A program made the position numbers and the translations under genes. Below are positions 54,666 through 64,000 of a stretch of 64,000 nucleotides of DNA, piece after piece (position 1 is the stretch's first letter; every line of letters starts with the position of its first letter). The stretch comes from Eustoma russellianum (Eukaryota; Streptophyta; Magnoliopsida; Gentianales; Gentianaceae), in NCBI GenBank assembly GCA_036186865.1, contig AP025040.1, positions 11,341,476 through 11,405,475 of the forward strand, given 5' to 3'. The notes under the pieces are model-generated. The model was not told where the DNA came from, did not search any database, and worked only from the letters and a program-made list of their open reading frames with translations.

Positions 54666-55429
54666 GTGACCGGACATTGTGACATGCATTGCACTGTTTT
54701 GAAAAGAAATTACATATGCATTTGTGACCTTGTAGTGTAGTGCATATTTTGTCATGCATCACGTGAGTCGTTATGTTATGTTTGGTTTGTAACTGGGTTG
54801 TCATTGAACTGTTAAATGCGCATGAATTACGGTTCTTGTTCTGATATGCTACTAGTCTATATTTTTTTGAGTTATACAAGACGTGTGCCCCATCAATCCC
54901 TTGAATTATATATTACTCATGTCTTGCTATGTGATGATCCCGTATGTCTTATAAGCGGGTTACTTGCTAGCGTTTTTCGCTAAGGGTACTACTTTTGTTT
55001 TGCAGATGAGGCTAGTTACGACATGATATTCATAGAAGACGACAGTGAGTGGGCTGAATGGGATGTCTAGAAGTCACCTTGGGAATTGTTCTAGACTATT
55101 TCTTGTTATTTCAGTTTTCTTAGTTCATATGAAGAATTAGATGGCTGCGTCCATAAACAGTTATTGATAGTCACTTTATCTTTTGGTGTACCGCTTTGAT
55201 GGTTTGGAGTTATTGGATACATGTTTCCGCACTTATTTCTTTTACGTCATTGATGATGTGTATTCGAGAGATGAGACGTCTTGTAGTCTTCTCAGTAAGC
55301 TACGACGGGTGCACCGGGTCGGATCCGCTGTCCGGGTCGGGGCACTACACTCACAATGTAGAATAGATACATCATTGAATGCTCCAGGTTGAGTATGTGT
55401 TTGTGTATATGATGTAGTGTACTTACTTT

Positions 55430-55485
55430 TTTTCATGAGTAAAAATTGATCCCATTTCCTCAAAAAACAAAAAAAAAACAAAAAA
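55430..55485 (+). repeat. Possible tiny LINE 3' stub
   Basis: CATGAGTAAAAATTGATCCCATTTCC followed by an A-rich tail resembles the last 35 bp of LINE A (CATGAATAAAGCGATCCATT) and of the fragment at 43380. Short match, so tentative. Confidence 0.35.
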
Positions 55486-55498
55486 GGAAACTTGATTA

Positions 55499-55774
55499 TA
55501 TTATAAAATTAAGTCACACAATATGAAAATATTGAAGAAGATAAGTATCAAGAATAGAATAAGATTACTATTCAATGTTGTCATACAATATGTAAGGTGA
55601 TGTCCTATTTATAGGACTTGAAATGTAAATGATACATTGTATATCTTTGTGTCCATTGTATTTTTCAAGACCTTGGACATCCACATACATTGTATATCTT
55701 TATGTACATTGTGTTTCTCAAGACCTTGGACATCCACATGCATTGTATATCTTTATGTCACAATTTTCATAACA
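55499..55774 (-). repeat. copia-2 3' LTR
   Basis: 276 bp; the GACATCC and CAAGACCTTGGACATCC words occur twice within it. Confidence 0.95.
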
Positions 55775-55785
55775 CTCCCCCTTGG
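55775..55785 (-). promoter_or_regulatory. copia-2 polypurine tract
   Basis: CCAAGGGGGAG on the minus strand abuts the 3' LTR and would prime plus-strand synthesis. Confidence 0.88.
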
Positions 55786-55804
55786 ATGTCCAACTTTAAG
55801 AGAA

Positions 55805-55972
55805 TATGCCTCGTTAAAACCTTGCCAAGAAAACCCAGTGGGACAAAACTTGGACGAAGGGAAAAGAGTACATATTCATATAATTGGTTTGTGTGATACA
55901 CTGCCTCGTTAAAACCTTGCCAAGAAAAACCCAGTGGGATAAAAACTTGGACGAAGGAAAAAGAGTACAGTG
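55805..55972 (-). repeat. Duplicated 3' noncoding block of copia-2
   Basis: A block with GCCTCGTTAAAACCTTGCCA, AACCCAGTGGGA and ACTTGGACGAAGG (plus strand) is present twice, about 94 bp apart, between the end of pol and the polypurine tract. Confidence 0.85.
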
Positions 55973-55984
55973 TGTAAGTGACAA

Positions 55985-58474
55985 TCACACTCCCCCTGAT
56001 TCTGTCATGAGGTCTTGAAACTGACGCATTCCGATGTTGTAGACCATCTTTTTAAATGTAGCCGTTGGTAGTGCTTTAGTGAACAAATCAGCAAAATTTT
56101 TGCTTGATTGTATCTGTTGGATATCAATTTCACCATTTTTCTCAAGATCATGAGTGTAGAAAAATTTTGGTGATATATGCTTTGTTCTATCTCCTTTGAT
56201 GTAGCCATTCTTAATTTGAGCAATACATGCAGCATTATCTTCAAATAAGATTGTCGGAATCTTTCTTAGTAAAGATAATCCACATGACTCTTGGATATGT
56301 CGAATCATCGATCTCAACCATATGCATTCACGAATTGCTTCATGTAATGCCAAAATCTCGGAATGGTTGGAAGAGGTGGCTGTTAATGTCTGCTTCACTG
56401 ATTTCCATGAAATGGCTGCACCTCCATATGTAAATACATATCCAGTTTGTGATCTTCCCTTATGAGGGTCAGATAGATAACCAGCATCAGCATAACCCAC
56501 TAATTGTGGTTTAGAATTCTTTGAGTAGAATAAACCCATATCTGGTGTTCCTCGAAGATAACGTAAAATATGTTTGACTCCATTCCAATGCCTTCGTGTT
56601 GGTGTAGAACTATACCTTGCCAATAAATTTACTGAAAATGCTATATCTGGTCTTGAACAATTTGCAAGATACATAAGAGCACCAATAGCACTAAGATACG
56701 GTACTTCTGGACCTAATAATTCTTCATTTTCCTCCGGTGGCCGAAATGGATCTTTCTTTACATCTAATGATCGGACCACCATAGGACTACTTAATGGATG
56801 AGCTTTATCCATATAAAATCGTTTCAAGATCTTCTCTGTATATGAAGATTGATGAAGAAATATTCCATCATGTGAATGTTCGATCTGCAGGCCGAGACAA
56901 AATTTGGTTTTTCCAAGATCTTTCATTTCAAATTCTTTCATAAGATAATTTGCGGTTTTAGTGAGCTCTTCAGGAGTTCCAACAAGATTTAGATCATCAA
57001 CATATACCGCAATTATAGAGAATCCACTATCAGATCTTTTGATAAATACGCAAGGACAAATTGGATTATTTATATAACCTTCTTTGACAAGGTACTCACT
57101 AAGGCGATTATACCACATCCTGCCAGATTGTTTTAATCCATACAAGGATCTTTGTAATTTGATTGAGTATAATCCATGCGTCCTTTGATTATATGCTTCG
57201 GGCAATTTAAATCCTTCTGGGATTTTCATATAAATATCATTATCTAATGATCCATATAAGTATGCGGTAACCACATCCATTAACCGCATATCAAGGTTTT
57301 CAGTGACTACTAGGCTGATTAGATATCGTAATGTTATGACATCAATAACCGGGGAATATGTTTCATCATAATCAAGCCCAGGTCTTTGTGAAAAACCTTG
57401 AGCAACAAGACGTGCTTTGTATCGCACAACCTCATTTTTCTCGTTGCGTTTTCGTACAAAAACCCATTTATGTCCAATAGGTTTTATACCTTCAGGGGTT
57501 TGGACTACAGGTCCAAATACTTTGCGACTTTCTAACGATTTCAGTTCTGCTTGGATTGCATCTTTCCATTTTGGCCAATCAATTCTGCGTCGACATTCTT
57601 CAATAGATCTCGGTTCAGGATCCTCATTTAGAATTTCACATGCAATCGCATAAGCAAAAACATGATTAATATTAACCTTTTGTCTATCCCAACTTTCTCT
57701 TGTAGTTACATAATTCAAAGAGATCTCTTCAAAATTTTGTTCACTTGCTTCTTCAGGAGCAACTAGTTTAACAATTTTAGACTGATCAGTCTCGGTTTCT
57801 ATAGCGCTTTCAAGTTGTGAACTTCTTTTCTCTGCTGGAGTATTCCCTTCTGGAGCATTAACATGTACCCTTTTTTTCCGAGGGTTTTTATCTTTTGCAC
57901 CAACTGGGCGCCCACGTTTTAGACTTACTTTTGGTATACCATCATTTTGCCTTTCAGAGGCATCAAGTCGAACAGGCGTATTCATCGCCGGGACGTGGGA
58001 TTTAGTTACCTTTTTACTATCAGTAAATGCATCAGGCGACTGATTTGCAATATTCTGTAAATGGATTATCCTTTTTACTTCTTGCTCGCATTGATTTGTT
58101 CGTGGGTCAAGATGAGAAAGTGAAGGAACGTTCCATGTAATTTCACGCCGTTCTTCAGGAAACGGTATTTTCTCTCCCCCTAACGGCGGGAAAACTTTCT
58201 CATCAAAATGACAATCGGCATATCGTGCCTTAAATAAATCACCCGTCAGGGGCTCAATATATCTCACAATAGAAGGAGAATCAAAACCCACATATATTCC
58301 TAAACGTCTTTGAGGACCCAGTTTTGTCCGTTGTGGTGAGGCAATCGGAACATAAATCGCACACCCAAAAATCTTTAAATGAGAAATATCAGGCTGCTGG
58401 CCCGATACCATCTGTAGTGGCGAGTATGGTTGAAAAGAACTGGGTCTAAGCCGGACCAAAGCAGATGCTTGCAA
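55985..58474 (-). pseudogene. copia-2 pol, second part: integrase end, reverse transcriptase, RNase H
   Basis: The frame continues the integrase tail (SHLKIFGCAIYVPI), then has a long linker, the reverse transcriptase (HKWVFVRKRNEKNEVVRYKA, YVDDLNLVG) and RNase H (GYADAGYLSDPHKGRSQTGY, SWKSVKQTLTATSSNHSEIL). It is open for 829 codons. It is separated from the first part of pol by a one-base shift near 58490 (after LRSNLPN), where the normal reading would pass into WGHAILQASALV. The enzyme domains look undamaged. Confidence 0.93.
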
Positions 58475-59505
58475 AATTGCATGTCCCCAAGCCGATTGGG
58501 TAAATTTGACCGTAAAAGCATAGGTCGAGCAATCAGTTGTAAACGTTTGATAAATGACTCTGCCAGGCCATTTTGAGTGTGCACATGTGCCACTGAATGC
58601 TCAACTTCAATCCCAATCGACATACAATAATCATTAAAAGCTTGAGAAGTAAATTCACCGGCATTATCGAGACGAATAGACTTAATCGGATAATCTGGAA
58701 ATTGTGCTCTTAAGCGTATAATCTGAGCAAGAAGCTTGGCAAAAGCTACGGTTCTTGTTGAGAGCAAACTCACATGAGACCATCTGGATGAAGCATCCAA
58801 TAAGACCATAAAATAACGAAATGGTCCACAAGAGGGATCAATAGGTCCACAAATATCCCCTTGTATTCTTTGTAAAAATGTAGGAGATTCGAAATGAATC
58901 TTCAGTGGAGATGGTCTCTTGATGAGCTTCCCTCGTGAACAAGCGACACACACACAATCACGAGGTAAAAGAATCTTCTGGTTCTTTAAAGGGTGTCCAT
59001 GTGAGTTTTGTACAATTCGACGCATCATTACCGAACCCGGATGACCAAGTCGATCATGCCATAACATAAATAATGTTGGATCATTGAACTTCTGGTTTAT
59101 CACAATATGAGATTCTACTGGATGTATAGTCGCATAATACAATCCAGATGAGAAAATTGGGAATTTTTCTTTAACAAGCTTCTGGCCTGAACCACTGTAA
59201 GTAATACATAAAAATTCCATATTCCCCTCATTCATGGTTTCAAGATGAAAACCATTGAGACGTATATCCTTAAAACTCAATAAGTTTCTTTTCGACTTGG
59301 TAGAAAATAATGCCGTAGTCACCAAGATATGTGTACCATTGGGCAATATGATTGTTGCTCTTCCGGAGCCTTCAATCAACGTTGTAGTACCAGAAATTGT
59401 ACTCACATTAGCTTTTGCCAATTGTAATGTCGAAAAATATTTTTGATCACGAAGGATTGTGTGTGTCGTTCCACTGTCAACCAGACAGATGTCCCCACCA
59501 TGCAT
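58475..59505 (-). pseudogene. copia-2 pol, first part: protease and integrase core
   Basis: The frame starts MHGGDICLVDSGTTHTIL with the aspartic protease motif DSG, then the pre-integrase zinc region (WHDRLGHPG, CVACSRGK) and the integrase core with its three acidic residues (GDICGPIDPS, IRLDNAGEF, NGLAESFIK). After RPMLLRSNLPN it shifts frame by one base and would stop at 58375 after 30 wrong residues. There is no in-frame link to gag: a spacer of about 300 nt with many stops lies upstream. Confidence 0.92.
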
Positions 59506-59813
59506 CTTGAATAAAAGTCTAGCATAACATAGATAATGTTCATTATTAAATTCAAAATAAGTAAGTTAAAAATAGTGAATTTTGTTGCTGGAAAAAAAAA
59601 CCTTTTATATGTCAACTAAAAATGGCTGAAATCCATTGTTCAAGTTATACTGTCATTGAAAGTATACAAGAAAAATAAGCAGAACAACTCTAAAGAATTT
59701 TATTAAGCAAATATAGTAATGCAATTTTTATAAAAGTACATGCTAGCACATAAAATTTTAACTTATTGATAGCAATCCTTAAAACATGAAATGCATCGAA
59801 ACATGTTTCTCAA
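59506..59813 (-). other. AT-rich spacer between gag and pol of copia-2
   Basis: About 308 nt with stops in all frames separate the gag stop (59816-59814) from the pol frame. It ends, on the minus strand, TTTTATTCAAG just before ATGCATGG, a fair 3' splice site; a GT donor (TTT then GTGAATG) lies seven codons before the gag stop. Splicing there would join gag and pol in frame. This is an inference. Confidence 0.45.
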
Positions 59814-60838
59814 TCATTCCTGATTATTCTCATTCACAAACTGGACCCCATGGCCATCCACGTTTGGCTCTATAAGAAAATCTTCAATATCAAAACGAGT
59901 AAAATCATTCGAATCCATTTGACCATCATCTGCAATGTTACCAAAGTTTGCAAAATGAACTTGTTTTCTCTTGCCGTTATCCTTCTGGGATGCTTGATAA
60001 AGTTCAACCAAATGCTTTGGAGTGCGGCAAGTACGAGACCAATGCCCTTGGGCTCCACATCGATAACAAGTGTCTTCGTGGTTCTTAGCGGGTGCACCAA
60101 TTTTCATACTTTTTGTATTTTCTTGTGGCTTTTTCTTATGGTCCCACTTCAGGTGGTATGGTGCAAAATTTCTACCACGACCACGACCTGTACCTCGACC
60201 ACGACCGCGACCGCGACCTCGACCACGACCACGATTATGGTTATGGTGACTTGCATTCGCTTCTGGGAATGGCTGTGACCCAGTCGGGTGAGAGTTGTGG
60301 TTTTTCATTAAGAGTTCATTGTTTTGTTCAGCAACAAGCAGACACGAAATCAATTGAGAATATTTTTCAAACTTCCTTTCTCGATATTGCTGCTGCAGGA
60401 GCATATTGTGAATGTTTTCTCTAACATATCTGCATCAGTTACTTTGTCTCCACACAGCCTCAATTGTGATACTATGGAGAACATTGCAGAATTATATTCG
60501 TTTATAGTCTTATAATCTTGCAGCCTCAGGTGCAACCAATCATATCTAGCCTTTGGGAGGATCACACTCTTTTGATGATCATATCGTTCCTCCAAATTTT
60601 TCCATAATTCATATGGGTCTTTAACCCCAAGATATTCGGTTTTCAGCCCGTCATGGAGGTGATGGCGAATGAATATCATTGCCTTTGCCTTATCTTGTTC
60701 GCTTGCCTCACCTCCTTCTTTTATAGTATGCCCAAGATTCATCGAAGTCAAATGGATTTCGGCATCAAGGACCCAAGCCATATAATTTCTTCCGGAAATA
60801 TCAAGGGCAGCAAACTCCAGCTTTGTGATATTTGCCAT
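59814..60838 (-). pseudogene. copia-2 gag, one small deletion
   Basis: From ATG 60838 (MANITKLEFAALDISGRNYM) the frame has the copia-type Gag domain (ELWKNLEERYDHQKSVILPK, WLHLRLQDYKTINEYNSAMF) to MLEKTF. It then breaks near 60405: the second part continues in another frame as MLLQQQYRERKFEKYSQLIS. A few codons seem lost there, giving a shift and a stop at 60350. The second part has an RG-rich stretch and the CCHC knuckle CYRCGAQGHWSRTC and ends at 59814. Joined, it would be about 340 residues. Confidence 0.9.
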
Positions 60839-60894
60839 AGGTCTGAGAATGCAAAAATAATTCATCTCAGAAAAGATAGATTTACTCAAAACTA

Positions 60895-61290
60895 CAGGTT
60901 TGATTTAATGTTATATGCTTCAGGCATAATATGCTTCAGGCATAAGTACGATGCAGACTATTATATATGCAATGATAAGAATACAATTAATACGTAATTA
61001 AAAATTAAAATAACACAACAACTATATTTCAAAATATCATGCTTCAGGCATGTCTACTATGCATGCTACAAACATATGATAGTTATTCATTCTTTTAGGT
61101 ATATAAACTAGTCATGCTTCGGGCATGTTAATTATTTCAATTATTCATGCTTTGAGCGTGTCAACAATTCATGCTTTGGGCATGTCAGACGATGCATGAA
61201 AATGATTCATGTTTATGTCAACGATTCACGCTTCGAGCATGATAACAATTAATGCTTCAGGCAATTCATGCTTCGGGCATGATAAAAGTA
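60895..61290 (-). repeat. Nine copies of a hairpin motif in the copia-2 leader
   Basis: Plus-strand CATGCTTCGGGCATG and close variants occur at 60915, 60931, 61038, 61113, 61146, 61170, 61227, 61252 and 61267. On the transcribed minus strand the best copies read CATGCCCGAAGCATG, a five-base-pair stem with a CCGAA loop. Spacing is irregular (15 to 107 bp). Confidence 0.85.
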
Positions 61291-61700
61291 TATCCATATG
61301 GCTGCAAGCCGTATACAATTCTTCTTCCTTCAAAAATATAGACTCCAGGCTAGATTATTTCTTTTTATACATATTTAGAATATAAGATAGAAGTCGGTAA
61401 CAAGAGAAACGCAACAAATGAACAAATAAAAAATTTGGCAGAAAGATTAGTCTCAGAAATCACTATTTCGGTCATACCTAGGGGTATCCAAAATACATCT
61501 CCACCGTTCAAAACGTACCTTTATGTGTTACGAATACTCTGTCAAAATTTGGTGATGATCCAACGGTGGATGACTCAGAAAATTTAGTTTTCCCGGACCT
61601 GCGCAAAGCTGTCAGCACCTACGAAGTTTTAAGAGTATTCTCCCTCTTTCTCTTCTTTCTCTAATACTTTTCTTGCTACTTGTTTTTGGTTTCTTTGGAG

Positions 61701-61718
61701 CAATTCGTGCTGATAACG
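61701..61718 (-). promoter_or_regulatory. Likely copia-2 primer-binding site
   Basis: The minus strand reads CGTTATCAGCACGAATTG directly after the 5' LTR. It is in the right place for a primer-binding site, but it is not the usual TGGTATCAGAGC, and I cannot name the tRNA. Confidence 0.5.
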
Positions 61719-61994
61719 TATTATAAAATTAAGTCACACAATATGAAAATATTGAAGAAGATAAGTATCAAGAATAGAATAAGATTACTATTCAATGTTG
61801 TCATACAATATGTAAGGTGATGTCCTATTTATAGGACTTGAAATGTAAATGATACATTGTATATCTTTGTGTCCATTGTATTTTTCAAGACCTTGGACAT
61901 CCACATACATTGTATATCTTTATGTACATTGTGTTTCTCAAGACCTTGGACATCCACATGCATTGTATATCTTTATGTCACAATTTTCATAACA
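61719..61994 (-). repeat. copia-2 5' LTR
   Basis: 276 bp, seemingly identical to 55499-55774; followed by GATTA (61995-61999). Confidence 0.95.
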
Positions 61995-61999
61995 GATTA

Positions 62000-62916
62000 A
62001 CATATTTCAGGCATCTGTTTAGTAGGACGATATACGAGTAAAATTTTTAAACAATATTTATATTAATGTCAGAACCAAAATCAGTTCATATAAAAAATCA
62101 TGTTTTGTTGATAAGTGTATTAGTAATATCTAATCATTTACTAATAAAAAAATCTAGTCATATAATTCACTCTTGATTTCATAATATTTTGAAAACTAAT
62201 ATCCTACCATGTAAAGAAATTTGGTATTGCTTGGAACTCATTATAATTCAAAATTATGATCAAAACATGCATCTAATAAACTTTTGTTATGTTTTTCATC
62301 TCTCATACTTTGAAAAATAGGAGAAAAAAAATAACTTTTGCATATAATGATGATATTATTGTTAAAACAAATGTGCTCATATTAAAAGAGCACACAACAA
62401 AGATTAAAATAAATACCATATTGAATATTTTATAGTATCTATAATGAACTTTAATTTTATCAAATGTATTAAGTCAAGTTATTTAAATGACATGAATCTA
62501 AACAAGATTATATGATCTAAAATCATATGATAATATAGTTATGCTTACATGACAAGCTGTCTCGTGACACTACACCCTTATGTATATACATATTCGTATA
62601 CATATGGTGTGTGTGTATATAGGTAAGATGTAAAGCATATATTGATCTATATATTCAATTTATTCTTGTATATGTTTGTTTATTAGTTGTTTATTGCTAA
62701 TCATTCAATATATTTTTATTTTCTAGACGATGAAAATGTTTGCCAGCTATTGCACGTGTGAGCCCGTTAAGCCCCACACTATTCTGGGGAAAATAAGGGT
62801 TCCTGTCAAAGCTGTCCGAATCGTCCTTTTATTTGTTTTTGTTCTTTTGCATCTCTTAATTGTGTCATCATTCATTTATTTATAGTTTAGAAATTTATGC
62901 ATGGAATCGTGACTAA
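62000..62916. other. Intergenic, no gene seen
   Basis: AT-rich; a TG/TA microsatellite lies near 62575-62625. Nothing else is recognised. Confidence 0.4.
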
Positions 62917-63305
62917 GGCCATCTCCAACCACAAACACCAAATTTTACACCAAATCGCCTATTTGGTGCAATAAACAATAAAAAGTACTCCAACCACAAA
63001 CACCAAATCCAGCACCAAATAAGAATATTCCTTAAAAATTCTTCTATCATTCTATTTTTAATTCATTATTATAAATAATTTAACATAAATTTAACATTCA
63101 TATAAATTTAATGTAAGATGATGAATTAAAAATTTATAAAAATCTTAACGTGTTGGAGTTGCTATAAATTTGAAAATTAAAATTAAAAATTAAATTATAA
63201 ATAAAAGAAAATAGTACAATTTATTAGATTTTATTACACAAACAAACATACAAGAAAAATAAAACACCCAAACAACATAGGAAATATTACAATGACAATT
63301 AAATT

Positions 63306-63380
63306 TCAATGTCCTTCCGAATTAGTATATTCCTCCCATAAATGATCTATCAAGTCATTGCGTAGAGCAATATGAGCTTC
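63306..63380 (-). pseudogene. Harbinger transposase C-terminal remnant
   Basis: On the minus strand EAHIALRNDLIDHLWEEY and a stop after NSEGH form the end typical of plant HARBI1/ALP1-like transposases (LRNDLIDHLWE). Only 24 codons remain. It shows the MITE-like element came from an autonomous parent by internal deletion. Confidence 0.75.
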
Positions 63381-63384
63381 TTAA

Positions 63385-63560
63385 AAACGAAATTAAAATT
63401 TTTATAACGAAATTAACGAAATTAAAATTTTTATAACAAAATTAAAATTTTTATAATGAAATTAACGAAATTAAAATTTTTATAATGTAATTAGCGAAAT
63501 TAAAATTTTTATAACGAAATTAACAAAATTAAAATTATTATAACGAAATTAACGAAATTA
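63385..63560. repeat. AT-rich tandem array in the Harbinger element
   Basis: About six imperfect units of CGAAATTAAAATTTTTATAA with inserted AACGAAATT. Confidence 0.8.
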
Positions 63561-63746
63561 AAATTAAATTAATATGATTAAAATGATGATGGGAGGATTA
63601 ACAGTGATTTGGTGCAATGAATAGTGTTGCACCTATTTCGTGCAACACTATTCATTTTCACCAAATTGATGCATGATTTGGTGCTTGGTTGGAGTGATAT
63701 TTTGCACCAAATAGGTGATTTGGTGCTTCCATTGGAGATGGTCTAA

Positions 63747-64000
63747 ATGGAATAATGACAGTGTCATACCTGTATACGTATAGAACGCTAGTAATAAGTT
63801 AGACATAAAACCTGTTTTTCGAGTAACATAAAAGAGCCAAACATTCTAATATTTATTAGACCTTTTATATATCTAAGATGACATAGGTTTACGATCAAAC
63901 TCGATTTTGCTATGGTACATAAAAGATTCAATTAAAAATAACGTTTAAAATCAAATTCTACTCGACTTAGATTTACTAATGGATTTAAATTGAAGTGCGT
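63747..64000. other. Intergenic, no gene seen
   Basis: AT-rich; nothing recognised before the window ends. Confidence 0.4.

Larger units (their letters stand above)
52797..55349. mobile_element. Solo LTR, Ty3/gypsy-like, 2553 bp
   Basis: The segment starts TGTTATGCCCCGCACC, ends GGTCGGGGCACTACA and is flanked by the perfect 5-bp repeat CTCAC (52792-52796 and 55350-55354). The ends are inverted repeats of each other, as is usual for LTRs. Its right part matches the right part of the gypsy fragment at 27498-28424. It contains two arrays of short repeats (53650-53935 and 54395-54665). No coding domain is present. Length and TG...CA ends fit a long gypsy LTR. Confidence 0.85.
55499..61994 (-). 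mobile_element. Ty1/copia retrotransposon (copia-2)
   Basis: 6496 bp between perfect 5-bp repeats GATTA (55494-55498 and 61995-61999). Both LTRs are 276 bp and appear identical (55499-55774 and 61719-61994), starting TGTTATGAAAATTG on the minus strand. The polypurine tract CCAAGGGGGAG is at 55785-55775. Gag, protease, integrase, reverse transcriptase and RNase H are all present but split by two small indels and a spacer. Identical LTRs mean a young insertion. Confidence 0.95.
62917..63743. mobile_element. PIF/Harbinger-like deletion derivative
   Basis: 827 bp with termini GGCCATCTCCAA and TTGGAGATGGTC, flanked by TAA (62914-62916 and 63744-63746), the three-base duplication typical of PIF/Harbinger. 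The inverted similarity runs further inward through CACCAAAT and CCTATTTGGTGCA. The interior has a short transposase remnant (63306-63380) and an AT-rich tandem array. Confidence 0.82.

Noticed and set aside
54199..54879. 226-codon minus-strand frame with repeated SLYFHPMTHYSSTLYPVM-type units in overlapping frames
   Set aside because: The repeats come from the 60-bp tandem array in the solo LTR, read in several frames at once. There is no start context or conserved domain.

Overview
This window is nuclear DNA of a flowering plant, most likely a eudicot. It has split genes with GT-AG introns, plant-only protein families (PPR, IQD), L1- and RTE-type LINEs, Ty1/copia elements, Ty3/gypsy-like LTRs, an Au-type SINE and several MITE families. 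I cannot name the species. Roughly half of the window is recognisable transposon DNA, and much of the rest is AT-rich with nothing I can name.

Three host genes look intact. A P-class PPR protein (8438-11142, +, two exons) resembles Arabidopsis At1g51965. A large acidic membrane protein of unknown function (13053-17309, -) gets a three-exon model here, with a 61-nt first exon and an 87-nt last exon. An IQ67-domain calmodulin-binding protein of 410 aa (35599-38126, -) has three exons. Two host-type genes are decayed: a hexokinase copy (47327-50598, +) with no first exon, three in-frame stops and two indels, and a plant-mobile-domain gene (about 44830-46290, -).

Layout: 1-8334 is a LINE (+, 5'-truncated) with a nearly complete L1-type LINE (-) nested inside it; both have perfect 17-bp target-site duplications and end about 100 bp before the PPR start codon. 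8438-17309 holds the PPR gene, a LINE fragment and the membrane-protein gene. 17310-27360 is gene-poor, with SINEs, tandem duplications, a decayed gypsy-like stretch and a solo LTR (24398-25850). 27362-32485 is a copia element with identical LTRs, most of gag deleted, and its 5' LTR split by a gypsy fragment. 32490-35250 has MITEs and an RTE LINE end. 35599-38126 is the IQD gene. 39780-43890 has MITEs, SINEs and a LINE end. 44200-50600 has the two decayed genes. 52797-55349 is a 2.55-kb solo LTR. 55499-61994 is a second copia element (-) with identical LTRs but broken frames. 62917-63743 is a PIF/Harbinger-like deletion derivative that still ends in transposase codons.

The host genes show no sign of acting together. 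The main interest is in the mobile DNA: a palindromic MITE family (seven copies, 9-bp duplications) whose arms carry ACGT-core motifs; a nine-copy hairpin motif in the leader of the second copia element; a gypsy fragment whose left end lies at its primer-binding site, as if integrated with one LTR; and a SINE family whose tail resembles that of the RTE LINE. I found no clearly new multi-gene system.
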